NCBI RefSeq assembly: GCF_014654785.1
Contig: NZ_BNBD01000012.1
Coordinates: 1-64,000 of the forward strand
DNA from: Streptomyces mashuensis
GTDB lineage: Bacteria; Actinomycetota; Actinomycetes; Streptomycetales; Streptomycetaceae
Direction of reading: 5' to 3'
DNA: 64,000 bases
A program made the position numbers and the translations under genes. The notes below the pieces were generated by a model. It searched no databases. It saw only the letters and a list, made by a program, of their open reading frames with translations, and was not told the origin of the DNA. Below are positions 25,653-33,704 of the stretch, piece after piece (within the stretch, counting starts at the first letter, position 1; every line of letters starts with the position of its first letter).

Positions 25653-27842
25653 TCAGTCGGCACGAGGTTTCCAGCGGTGGCTGCTGCGTTCGGCTTCCCT
25701 GCCGGCGAGCCATGTGATCGCTGCTGCCGCAGCTGCCGCAATGAGGAGCAGGACGAGGCACAGCTCTCCCGAAAGCGAGGCGCCGTACGGGCCGCCGGTG
25801 ACTGCCTGCCCCAGGACGGCATACACCGCCAGGCCGAGGGCACCCGCTACCGCCACAGGTGCCCCAAGAGCCCATGCGGCCGTCGCTCTGAACATGCCGC
25901 TGTTTCCGGTGAGCGCGGCCAGGGGGGCCAGTGATCGGGCGAAGCGGAGGTACTCGGAGAACGCGGCGAACACCATGGCCAAGGCCAGCACGATGGTGCC
26001 TGCTGCCCCGAGGAAGGGCAGCCAGCGGGACTGATAGGCGAGCGTGAACGACTCGCTGCCCTCCAGCATCGGCTTGATGTTGGCGTCGGTGCTCAGTGCC
26101 TGGCGAGCGGCCGTCTTCACTGCCGGGATGTCCAGCGGCTGGTCAGACGGCGTGAACACCACGTACCAGGCGTCTTCCCTGTCGAGCTTTGTGGGCTCGC
26201 CGACGCGGACCGTGGCGGCGGTGTTCCCGAAGTAGGTGTACGTCGCGGTCTTTAGGCGTCGGTCGAGATCTCCGAAGGGGACCGCGGTTTGTTCCCCGGC
26301 CCGTGGGCACGGCAGCGACAAGGCGCGGAGGTCCGCACATGGTGCCTGGATGATCCGTGGCCCGTCGCCGCCGTTCAGTTCCTGCCCGGAATGGCCCAGC
26401 GCGACCATGCGAGCGCCTTCGGGGAGGGCAGCGCGAAACTGCTGACTGGGCCTCGCCCGGTCTGCCGCCTGTACCAGTGCCATGGATTGCGTCTTGCCGG
26501 AGCGCAGCACTGCCGGGTTACCGCCGCGTGTGGACAGTAGAGAGCTGATGAGCTGTGTCTGGCCGATGATGCCGATGGCGATGACCAGGGCGGCCACCAG
26601 TCTCACGATGACGCCGGGGTGAGCGGCCAGAGTCCTTGATGCGATCAGACCCGCGGTGTTACCGCGCTTGCGCGCGGACGTGGCCATACGGGGAGCGAGA
26701 CGGGAAACTCCCCACCCTATGACCGAGGGGACGGTCGCCCACACTCCGATGACGGCGACAAGGTAGCCGAAAGCGGAGCCACTGCCTCCCAGTGAACCCA
26801 TGACCAGCGCCAGGATGGCGAAGACGGGACAGGCGCTCAGCGCCAGACGACGGACCCGGCCACCGATGCCGGCTCGGACTCGCGTGGACCCGAGTTCCTG
26901 GCGCGGGTGGATCAGCACCACCAGCGCGAGCATCACCACCAGCGCTGCGATGGGGGCGACTGCAAGAGCGCCTGCCGCCTGGCGGAGGTCAGTGGCCGCG
27001 AGCGTGAAGTCGATCCAGGGAAGACGTACGTTCCAGACCAGGAACGGCACGACAGCAACCAACCCGACTGCGGCGCCAAGCACGACGGGGACCCCGGCGG
27101 CGCCGATGTTCATCCAGGCCAGCGCTGCCCGGTCGGCGCCCAGGGCACGCAGCAGAGCGGTGCGGTGGTCCTGGCCTTGGGCGCCCATGCGCGCGGCGGC
27201 CACGGCGAGGGCGGCCGTAGGGAGCAGCACCAGCGCGGCGAGGAGCATCAGGAGCTGCTGTTGCTGTTCCGGCTCGATCAGTCGCAGATCTCCGAAGGTG
27301 GGGCCCGGCGAGCCGAACCCTACGATGCCGTCCAGGTAGCTGCTGTCGAGCATGGTCTTGCTGGGCCGGGTGTACGCGAGCCGCTCTCCTGGCGTCGCCA
27401 GCCCCGCGTCGCCGATCCTCTCGGCCATTTTCCCGTACCGGTGCCGGAAGTCCTCCGAGCGCGGTCCGTCCGCCAGCGCGGGGGAGAGGGCCGATTCTCC
27501 AGGGCCCGGCCATCGGTGAAGTCCTGGCGGTAGTGGCGCGTCATCAGTGAGCGGTTCCACCACAACGACCGAGAACTGCCGGCCTTGGTAGTTCTCCCAG
27601 TAACGACTCCACAGGACCTTGGGTTGCTCGCCCTTGGCGGCCATGACGGGGTTACGTGCTTCGCCCCGCGCCTCTCGTCCGTCGAAGGTGGCCATGGCCA
27701 TTACCAGCGAGGCGCCGGCGACCACCATCACAGCGGTCGCCGTCAACAGCGCAAGGAACCGGCCCCTGCCACCTTCGCCGTGGCGCGATGCCGCTCTGCC
27801 CGTGCGCAGCATGTGCCACAGGAGCGACCGTGACGCGATCAC
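25653..27842 (-). CDS. FtsX-type ABC transporter permease (729 aa)
   Basis: Membrane subunit of a LolCDE/MacB-like ABC system. About nine or ten hydrophobic segments are visible: one near residues 28-50, clusters at about 195-215, 240-275, 290-310 and 335-385, then 410-430, and a C-terminal set at about 585-610, 630-660 and 680-712. Two large extracytoplasmic loops lie between them, matching a duplicated FtsX core. The GTG start overlaps the ATPase stop (GTGA). With the ATPase and the small secreted protein upstream it forms a likely three-gene unit. It may export or extract that protein or a lipid, or confer resistance to an antimicrobial peptide; the substrate cannot be read from the sequence. 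Confidence 0.88.
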   Translation of the reverse strand: MIASRSLLWHMLRTGRAASRHGEGGRGRFLALLTATAVMVVAGASLVMAMATFDGREARGEARNPVMAAKGEQPKVLWSRYWENYQGRQFSVVVVEPLTDDAPLPPGLHRWPGPGESALSPALADGPRSEDFRHRYGKMAERIGDAGLATPGERLAYTRPSKTMLDSSYLDGIVGFGSPGPTFGDLRLIEPEQQQQLLMLLAALVLLPTAALAVAAARMGAQGQDHRTALLRALGADRAALAWMNIGAAGVPVVLGAAVGLVAVVPFLVWNVRLPWIDFTLAATDLRQAAGALAVAPIAALVVMLALVVLIHPRQELGSTRVRAGIGGRVRRLALSACPVFAILALVMGSLGGSGSAFGYLVAVIGVWATVPSVIGWGVSRLAPRMATSARKRGNTAGLIASRTLAAHPGVIVRLVAALVIAIGIIGQTQLISSLLSTRGGNPAVLRSGKTQSMALVQAADRARPSQQFRAALPEGARMVALGHSGQELNGGDGPRIIQAPCADLRALSLPCPRAGEQTAVPFGDLDRRLKTATYTYFGNTAATVRVGEPTKLDREDAWYVVFTPSDQPLDIPAVKTAARQALSTDANIKPMLEGSESFTLAYQSRWLPFLGAAGTIVLALAMVFAAFSEYLRFARSLAPLAALTGNSGMFRATAAWALGAPVAVAGALGLAVYAVLGQAVTGGPYGASLSGELCLVLLLIAAAAAAAITWLAGREAERSSHRWKPRAD

Positions 27843-28528
27843 CGGCCGTCCTTCCCCGCCGACTCCACCAGGTGCCCGTGCTGCAAGTACAGAACCCTGT
27901 CAGCCCGGGCGGCCACGGCTCGGTCATGGGTGACGACCAGCAGTCCGCAGCCGCGCTGTCCAGGAGTAGCGAACAACACGTCGGCGACATGATTCCGGGA
28001 GTCCTCGTCCAGGGCTCCGGTGGGCTCGTCCGCCAGAAGCAGTGACGGGCTCTCCATCAGCGCCCGCGCCACGGCGGCGCGCTGCCTCTCGCCACCGGAC
28101 AGCTCCGCTGTCGCCACACCGTCGACGGGGACTCCCAGCTCCTCGAGTAGCCGACGCGCTTGTTGATAGGAGGGTTCCTTCCGCTTACCCGACAGCAGCG
28201 CGGGCAACGCGACGTTCTCGATCGGCATGAGCTCAGGAAGGAGCTCGCCGAATTGAAACACCATGCCGATGTGCTGCCGCCGAAGCCGGGTCACTTGTGC
28301 CGGGCTCAAGCCCACAAGGTCGGTACCGCATACGCGTAATTGGCCGGCCTGCGGCTTGATCAGCCCCAGTGCCAGCGATAAGAGAGAGCTTTTTCCAGAA
28401 CCGGACGGCCCCATTACGGCAACCGACTCGCCAGTGTGCACAGTCAGGTCAAGACCACTGAGGAGTTTGCGGTCGGCGATCTGGTAGTCCAGCCCTCTAA
28501 TGCTCAGCGGGATGGCATCGGGCTCCAT
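27839..28528 (-). CDS. ABC transporter ATP-binding protein, LolD-type (229 aa)
   Basis: ATPase partner of the FtsX permease encoded directly after it (4-base overlap). Walker A GPSGSGKSS at 40-48, Q-loop near VFQFGE, signature LSGGERQ at about 143-149, Walker B LLLADEPTGALD at about 162-173, and the H-loop in VVTHD. The length and the ADEPTGALD motif are typical of the MacB/LolD branch. The ATG at 28528 is preceded by GAAAGGA. All catalytic motifs are intact. Confidence 0.95.
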   Translation of the reverse strand: MEPDAIPLSIRGLDYQIADRKLLSGLDLTVHTGESVAVMGPSGSGKSSLLSLALGLIKPQAGQLRVCGTDLVGLSPAQVTRLRRQHIGMVFQFGELLPELMPIENVALPALLSGKRKEPSYQQARRLLEELGVPVDGVATAELSGGERQRAAVARALMESPSLLLADEPTGALDEDSRNHVADVLFATPGQRGCGLLVVTHDRAVAARADRVLYLQHGHLVESAGKDGR

Positions 28529-28688
28529 GGATGTCCTTTCAGTGCTTCGTCGAGCCCGGCCGTACTCGATGCCCCGATCCAGGGTTCGGCACTCACTTAC
28601 GCGAATCCGCGGCCTGCACGAACGGGGCGACGTGCATCAGCACGCCGCCCCGTCTGCCGTTGATACGTCTGCCGGGCGCGGTCTGCCG

Positions 28689-29057
28689 TCAGCCGTGCGG
28701 GTGGTTGTCGGTCCACCAGTCGCTGCACGAGTCCGGCTCCACCTGGAGCGAGACGCAGGCCCGCATGTCCCAGATCCGCCCGCCGTCGTTGCTCCAGACC
28801 TTGGTGCCCTCACCGCTCTTGTTCCAGAGGGAGTAGACCTCGTTGTCGGGGTAGTTCCGGTTGTATCTGGTGTAGACGGAGTGGCTGTCGCCCTTCGTGT
28901 CCTCCACCGCTGCCTTCGTTCCGTACGAACGCCACGAGTGCACCGCGCCCGAATCGTAAAGGTCCATGTCAGCGAATGCGGTCGACGTGCCGACAGCCCC
29001 GAATGCGATAGCTGCACCGGCCGCGGTCACAGCTAACTTCTTAATGATTCGTCCCAT
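28689..29057 (-). CDS. Small secreted two-cysteine protein (122 aa)
   Basis: Sec signal peptide: KK near the start, a hydrophobic core, and probable cleavage after STAFA at residue 29, leaving a 93-residue mature protein. The mature part is rich in Trp, Tyr, Ser and charged residues and has two Cys (101 and 111) that could form a disulfide. The layout, a small secreted beta-rich protein followed by an ABC ATPase and a large multi-span permease, recalls lactococcin 972-type bacteriocin operons, but sequence similarity to that family is not evident by eye. GAAAGAGG lies about 9 bases before the ATG. Secreted effector, bacteriocin or surface protein are all open. Confidence 0.8.
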   Translation of the reverse strand: MGRIIKKLAVTAAGAAIAFGAVGTSTAFADMDLYDSGAVHSWRSYGTKAAVEDTKGDSHSVYTRYNRNYPDNEVYSLWNKSGEGTKVWSNDGGRIWDMRACVSLQVEPDSCSDWWTDNHPHG

Positions 29058-29148
29058 GATCCGATCCTCTTTCGCAGTCTGCTGCCCGGGGGCATGCGTT
29101 GCTGCGGGCAGTCATTAAACGCTGCCATGCCCCCCGCAGTGGATCCTT

Positions 29149-29179
29149 GTCCGGTAGTTGGATGTTCCAACTGCCGGAC
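29149..29179. terminator. Inverted repeat after the lasso operon
   Basis: Arms of 13 bases with one wobble (GTCCGGTAGTTGG with CCAACTGCCGGAC) and an ATGTT loop. It lies about 190 bases beyond the methyltransferase stop and upstream of the secreted-protein gene, so it may end the lasso operon or act as an operator. Nothing else is recognisable in 29058-29371. Confidence 0.5.
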
Positions 29180-29371
29180 GGGAATCTAGAGGACTATTGG
29201 ATCAGGCGGCAATGTAAATCAGGACATGTGACAACGGTGGCCGATTCTGGTGCTTGGTCAGGGTGATGTCGCTTGTGGCTGGATTGATGTCGTCGCATGG
29301 CCGACGTTGGTGGCGCAGGTCGTATCGCCCTCGTGAGCGGGACATGAGTCCCGATCTGACGAAGTCGCCGG

Positions 29372-30523
29372 TCAGGCATGTTGGCGGTGCTGTCGCAAGT
29401 GCCAGTCGACCGGGTAGAAGACTGTCTCGTTGTCGCTGGCGCGTTCGAGGATCGCGTAGTGGTCGGTGATGCCCGGCTGGCCGAGTTCCACCCAGCCGTG
29501 CACCAGGGCCTTCAGGTCGTTGGCGAGGCCCTGGTCGCCGACGTGGTGCAGGTGGCCGGTCCGCTGGATCCAGGCGGTTCCGCGGCCGGGCTCGTGGAGG
29601 CAGGCCATGCCCAGGGCGGCGTCGAGGCCGTCGATGTAGGCGCGGGTGGTGCGGCCGGTGATGGTGCCGAGGTAGAACCACAGGTCGTAGTAGGCGTCGC
29701 CCTCCAGTGCGGGGCCGGCGTTCTCCCACGTGGTCAGCGGCTGGGGCGGAAGCGGTTCGGTCAGGGCCGGGGTCTGCCCGTCCTGCCACGCGTAGAGCGG
29801 GCCGGCGGCCGACATGAAGTCGCTGGACATCACCCCGTGGCCAATGAGCCGCTGCCCGTCGCGGCGGACGCAGAGGGTGGGGTGGAAGCCGCCGTGGGCG
29901 ACGGGGACGACGATCTGCCCGCCCTCGGCGAGCTGGTCGAGCCAGTGGGGGGAGATGCCGGTGACGCCGCAGGTGACCACGATCCGGTCGTAGGGTCCCT
30001 TGGCGGGGTGTCCGAGGTAGCCGTCGGCGGTCAGGGCGGTGACGTTCTTCTCCCCGGCCCGCTCGGCGGCCCGGGCGGCCTCGGTGACGATGACGTCGGA
30101 GACGTCGATGGTGACGACTTCGGCGCCGGTGATGGCGGCGATCAGGGACGCGTTGTAACCGGTGCCGGCGCCGATCTCCAGGACCTTCATCCCGGGGGCG
30201 AGGAGGAGGGCTTCGAGCATGGCGGCGATGACGCGGGGCTGGGAGGTGGAGCTGTACCGTCCGGCCGCGTCGTCGCTGGTGGGGACGTGGGTCATCAGGG
30301 CGGTGTCGGAGTAGATGCGGTCCAGCAGCTCGTCGCCGGGCTCGGCGGGGACGGGGACGAAGCGGCCGCTGGTGTAGTAGCCGCCGGGCAGGAACAGGTG
30401 GCGGGGGACGGTGGCGAAGGCCCGCTCGACCGGGCTGGTGCGGATCGCTCCGCGCTCGCGCAGGCTGGCGGCGTAGGCGGCCATGCGGGCGGTCAGCGAC
30501 GGGCTGGTGGTCTGGTCGGTCAC
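29372..30523 (-). CDS. Lasso-cluster protein-isoaspartate methyltransferase homologue (383 aa)
   Basis: AdoMet-dependent methyltransferase of the PCMT/PIMT family. Motif I VLEIGAGTG is at residues 114-122, the PCMT-type STSQP is at about 92-96, and GPYDRIVVTCGV fits the post-motif region. Housekeeping PCMTs are about 210 residues; this one has an added C-terminal domain of about 150 residues (from about 230 on), as in methyltransferases that modify lasso peptides and graspetides. Those enzymes methylate an Asp side chain that then closes to an aspartimide. The GTG start overlaps the B2 stop and has GGAGGAG 6 bases upstream, so it belongs to the lasso operon. Confidence 0.9.
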   Translation of the reverse strand: MTDQTTSPSLTARMAAYAASLRERGAIRTSPVERAFATVPRHLFLPGGYYTSGRFVPVPAEPGDELLDRIYSDTALMTHVPTSDDAAGRYSSTSQPRVIAAMLEALLLAPGMKVLEIGAGTGYNASLIAAITGAEVVTIDVSDVIVTEAARAAERAGEKNVTALTADGYLGHPAKGPYDRIVVTCGVTGISPHWLDQLAEGGQIVVPVAHGGFHPTLCVRRDGQRLIGHGVMSSDFMSAAGPLYAWQDGQTPALTEPLPPQPLTTWENAGPALEGDAYYDLWFYLGTITGRTTRAYIDGLDAALGMACLHEPGRGTAWIQRTGHLHHVGDQGLANDLKALVHGWVELGQPGITDHYAILERASDNETVFYPVDWHLRQHRQHA

Positions 30524-30957
30524 GAAGCTCCTCCGGGTTCGACGGTCATGGTCGGGGTGAAGGTGGCGGTGTAGTGCGGGTCTTCGCCGACGGGTTCGCC
30601 GTCGGCTTCCACCCACGCGTGGGAGGTCAGGGGCGGGAAGCGCACGCCGGCTTTCCAGGTGGGCCAGGTGCCGGTGAGGCGGCAGAGGAGGGCGGTGGCG
30701 ATCGAGCGGGGCAGGCAGCCGTAGCCGCTGCCGCAGCGGGGGCTGACCGTCGTCACCACGTCCCTGGCCCGCGCGGCCTGCTCGGGGATGGCCGGGGCGG
30801 CCCGGCGGGCGAGCACGGCCAGCAACTGCTTGAGCCGGGCGGGGCGGGAGCCGAGTGCGGCGGTGATCAGGTGGGCGGCGGTGACGGCGAGGTGTCCGGC
30901 GGCCTGCTCGGTGCGGGTGAGGCGGACGCGTTCGGGCAGGGCGATGACCGTGCTCAT
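30520..30957 (-). CDS. Lasso peptide leader protease, B2 protein (145 aa)
   Basis: Transglutaminase-like cysteine protease (McjB C-terminal family) that removes the leader from the precursor. The catalytic Cys81 is in YGCLPRSIATALLCRL, His113 is in TSHAWVEADG, and an acidic residue shortly after completes the triad. The length matches stand-alone B2 proteins of actinobacteria, where the recognition domain is a separate B1 gene, as here. The ATG at 30957 overlaps the B1 stop by 4 bases, and the stop overlaps the methyltransferase start. Confidence 0.93.
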   Translation of the reverse strand: MSTVIALPERVRLTRTEQAAGHLAVTAAHLITAALGSRPARLKQLLAVLARRAAPAIPEQAARARDVVTTVSPRCGSGYGCLPRSIATALLCRLTGTWPTWKAGVRFPPLTSHAWVEADGEPVGEDPHYTATFTPTMTVEPGGAS

Positions 30958-31211
30958 CGCCCCTCCAGCAGCCGGTGGCCGGTCAGGGTGGCGGTCAGGT
31001 TGCGGACGTCGGCGGCCGCCCGGTCCTCGGGGATGCCGTAGGTGTCGATGAGGGCGGCGGCGCCCTCCACCTCGCCGTGTCCGAGGAGGGCATCGAGAGC
31101 GGTGGCGGCGGAGTCGTTGAGGGCGAAGTAGGCGCCGGTGCGGGTGTTGAAGAGCATCGGCGAGCCGTCGGCGTCGATCCGCTCGACGCCACGGGCGAGG
31201 CGGAAGGGCAT
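30954..31211 (-). CDS. Lasso peptide recognition protein, B1 (PqqD-like RRE, 85 aa)
   Basis: A PqqD-like RiPP recognition element that binds the leader and delivers the precursor to protease B2. Typical features are the beta-strand GSPMLFNTRTGAYFALNDSAA (residues 16-36) followed by helices (LDALLGHG and EDRAAADVRNLTATLTGHRLL). The usual length is about 80-90 residues. AGGAGG lies 11-12 bases before the ATG. It is encoded between the cyclase and B2, overlapping B2. Confidence 0.92.
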   Translation of the reverse strand: MPFRLARGVERIDADGSPMLFNTRTGAYFALNDSAATALDALLGHGEVEGAAALIDTYGIPEDRAAADVRNLTATLTGHRLLEGR

Positions 31212-31232
31212 GGCGGGCGTCCTCCTGGCGGG

Positions 31233-33053
31233 TCAGGGGCGGGCACTGCGGAGCCACAGCTCCACGGCGACCGTCTCGGTGATGAACGCGGGCGGGATGC
31301 GGCGGGTGGCGGCCTCGGCCAGGGCCTGCCGGACGGCCCCTTCGTCGATCAGCCCGGCCTTGCCCAGGGCCGAGCCGTGGAAGAGTTCGGCGACTTCCCG
31401 GTGGTGGGTGGCCAGACCCGTGTGGATCTCGTGGTTGTAGTGGCCCTTGTCCCGGCGAACCAGCAGATCGGGCGGGGCCAGCGGGGCGACGGCCGCCGTC
31501 AGCAGCGGCTTGGGCGCCCAGGGGTCGGTCCGCTCCTCCGGCCACGTCATCAGGGCCGTCTCGATCACCGCCCGGTCCAGGTAGGGGAAGTGGCTGGGGA
31601 CCCCGGCCGCCTCCATCGCGTCCCGGTACAGGCTCGCGCGGCGGGCGACCGAGCGGATCCGCATCACTGCCCCGTGCGTCGCGATGTCCTCGGACGCCGG
31701 CTCGGCCGTCTCCGCTGCTGCCAGCAGTTCGTTGCGCAGGTCGCAGACCACGTCGGGCAGCATCCATGGTGGGAGGCGGGGAGGGGCCTCCCAGCCGGCC
31801 AGGGCGGCGGCCGGGCTGACCGGGACGGTGAGCCGGTCGGCGGCCCGGATCAGCCACTGCCGGTAGGTACCCGCCGTGGCGGCGGCCCGCGCGAGGCTCA
31901 GGCTGCTGGTGCGGTTGAGGGCCGCGTGGCCGCGCAGGTGCCACCACGCGCGGTACGGGCTGCGGCCGGCGGCCTGGGGCAGGTAGGACAAGGGGGCGAG
32001 GAGGGTCTCGTCGCCGCCCTGGCCGTTGAGGTGGGCCCCGCTGCCCTGCTCGGCCAGCACCCGCAGGGTGTGGCGGAAGCGGGCCGCCGAGGCGGCGAAC
32101 GAGGCGGGCTCGTCCAGCGCGAACTGCGAGGTGTGAAGGTCCTGGAAGATCCGCGGGTAGGCGCCGGGGTCGAGGACCAGGTGGTCCACGCCGTCCAGCA
32201 GGGCGGCCGTGCGGCGGGCCCACCGCTCGTCGGGGTTGTCCGCCGCCCGCGACCCGACCGTGAGGAGAACCGTGGTGGACGCCGGGCGGGCCCGCGCGGC
32301 CAGGGCCGCAAGGGCTGCCGAGTCCAGGCCGCCGGACAACTGCACGCTGGCCACCGGTGGCGATGCCGTCCGGCTGGCGACGGCCTTGGCCAGTACGTCC
32401 CGCAGCCGTTCCGCCGCCATCTCCAGCGGGAGGGCGGCCGTGGGAGGCGTCCAGTAGCGGGTGACAGCCAGTCCGCCGGTCGTGGTCAGGGTTGCTTGGT
32501 GGCCCGGAGGCACCGGCGTGACGCCCTCGTACGGACTGCGGCTGAACAGCAGCGGGGCGGGCGCGTGCGGGGCGAACAGCCGCAGGGCCACCCACCGTTC
32601 GTCCACTCCCTTGCCCACCTCGTGGGCCAGCTGCCGGGGGCTGCTGGAGATCACCCGCACGCCGTCCACGCTCGCGTAGTACAGCCGGTTCAGGCCCGCA
32701 ACGTCCCCACGCGCGCTACGGACGCCCCGGCAGGAGGTGATCAGGTAGTAGCTGCCGGGCAGCGCGGCCAGCTCCTCCACGTCGCCGGTCTCGGCTGCCC
32801 TGGTGGCCAGGACCCGCAGCCGGGTGGTGCTGACCGGGCAGGACCCGATCAGCACCACCTTCAGCGGACCGGCCGCGACCGTCCGCAGCCTCTTGCCCCA
32901 CCCGAACGCGATCAGCCACGGGCGTCCCGAGCTGTGCATCAGGGTGCGGGCCGCGTCCTGCCGGGCGAGCCGCCGGGCCAGGGGCCCGGCGGCGTCGTCA
33001 TCGGGCAGAACGCAAAACCACGGCGGCCTGAACCGACCGGCCGCCTCGGTCAC
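31233..33053 (-). CDS. Lasso peptide macrolactam synthetase, C protein (606 aa)
   Basis: Asparagine synthetase-like enzyme that adenylates the ring Asp/Glu and closes the macrolactam with the core N terminus. The PPi-loop motif SGGLDS is at 240-245, and LNGQGGDETLL (about 340-350) is the second ATP-site motif. An N-terminal glutaminase-like domain is present (LPGSYYLITSCRGVRSARGDVAG), but no N-terminal catalytic Cys is present, as in lasso cyclases and unlike true asparagine synthetase. The GTG start overlaps the precursor stop by 4 bases. Confidence 0.94.
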   Translation of the reverse strand: MTEAAGRFRPPWFCVLPDDDAAGPLARRLARQDAARTLMHSSGRPWLIAFGWGKRLRTVAAGPLKVVLIGSCPVSTTRLRVLATRAAETGDVEELAALPGSYYLITSCRGVRSARGDVAGLNRLYYASVDGVRVISSSPRQLAHEVGKGVDERWVALRLFAPHAPAPLLFSRSPYEGVTPVPPGHQATLTTTGGLAVTRYWTPPTAALPLEMAAERLRDVLAKAVASRTASPPVASVQLSGGLDSAALAALAARARPASTTVLLTVGSRAADNPDERWARRTAALLDGVDHLVLDPGAYPRIFQDLHTSQFALDEPASFAASAARFRHTLRVLAEQGSGAHLNGQGGDETLLAPLSYLPQAAGRSPYRAWWHLRGHAALNRTSSLSLARAAATAGTYRQWLIRAADRLTVPVSPAAALAGWEAPPRLPPWMLPDVVCDLRNELLAAAETAEPASEDIATHGAVMRIRSVARRASLYRDAMEAAGVPSHFPYLDRAVIETALMTWPEERTDPWAPKPLLTAAVAPLAPPDLLVRRDKGHYNHEIHTGLATHHREVAELFHGSALGKAGLIDEGAVRQALAEAATRRIPPAFITETVAVELWLRSARP

Positions 33054-33226
33054 GAGCGGCTGGTCGGGGCGAACAGGGGCGCGTAGTACTGGCCCGCGTC
33101 GGAGTCGTCGCTCTGGCCGACGCTGACATCCCCGAGGGTGTCGGCGGCGAACGAGCCGACCACCATCACCTTCGGCGCCTCGTAGGCGGGCGACGTCTCC
33201 GTCTCGCCGCTGGTCTTCTTGCTCAT
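33050..33226 (-). CDS. Lasso peptide precursor A (58 aa)
   Basis: The leader has the actinobacterial motif YxxPxVxxxGxF: Y15, P18, V20, G24 and F26, then T30 at position -2. Cleavage is expected after L31, giving a 27-residue core that starts with G32. Core residues include D2, D9, D10, D12, G14, Y16, Y17, F21 and R26. Ring closure is most likely Gly1 to Asp9 (D40), a nine-residue ring; the other Asps are candidates for the methyltransferase. The tail is rich in Tyr, Phe and Pro, with YYAPLFAP at core 16-23. GGAAGGGAAG precedes the ATG. Too small for routine gene calling, but the context is decisive. Confidence 0.92.
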   Translation of the reverse strand: MSKKTSGETETSPAYEAPKVMVVGSFAADTLGDVSVGQSDDSDAGQYYAPLFAPTSRS

Positions 33227-33374
33227 GGGCACTTCCCTTCCTTGCCGGTGCCGGACGACGTTGTCCGGCCGCGGTGACCGCCCGGCCGGCTGGCCTGACG
33301 GGTTGGTGCAGGGTGGTGCGGCCTGCCCGGCCGGGCCCCGGTGGGATGTCACCGGCGGGGCAGGAGCTTGAAGG

Positions 33375-33704
33375 TCACGGCTGCCGCTCGCCTCGCAGGA
33401 TGGAGCCGACGGGCACCGTGCTGGTCGGGTCGGACAGCGCGCGGACGGCCTTCTGGAGCCGCCCGGGGTCCGCTCCGAGGTGGGTGATCGCGGCGGCGGC
33501 CAGCTCGTTGGCCAGCCGGGCCTGGAGGTAGGACTCGTGGTGGTGCTCGGCTATCGCGATGGCCAGAGCCTCGGTCGAGTCGTACGTCTTGCGGCGCATC
33601 GTCTGCCGGGGCGGGTTGCCGTAGGTCATCATCACCACGACCTCGCCCGTCTCGGGGGCGAAGCGCACGCGGAACGGCAGTTCGTCGGCGGCCTGCTCAG
33701 GCAC
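33375..33704 (-). CDS. Hypothetical protein upstream of the lasso cluster (109 aa)
   Basis: Not recognised. The first half has beta strands (FRVRFAPETGEVVVMMTYG, about residues 11-29) and the rest is helical (ALAIAIAEHHHESYLQARLANELAAAAITHLG, about 48-79). There is no signal peptide or membrane segment. The GTG at 33704 overlaps the stop of the histidine-kinase-like ATPase gene, so the two are co-translated. The lasso precursor starts 148 bases downstream on the same strand, so read-through into the cluster is possible. A regulatory partner of the ATPase seems more likely than a lasso enzyme, but this is inference. Confidence 0.7.
   Translation of the reverse strand: MPEQAADELPFRVRFAPETGEVVVMMTYGNPPRQTMRRKTYDSTEALAIAIAEHHHESYLQARLANELAAAAITHLGADPGRLQKAVRALSDPTSTVPVGSILRGERQP

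Noticed and set aside
29372..30523. Housekeeping protein repair methyltransferase
   Set aside because: It is nearly twice the usual PCMT length and translationally coupled to the lasso protease gene, so a tailoring role fits better.
31233..33053. Asparagine synthetase
   Set aside because: No N-terminal catalytic Cys for glutamine hydrolysis, and the gene overlaps a lasso precursor gene and is followed by B1 and B2 genes.
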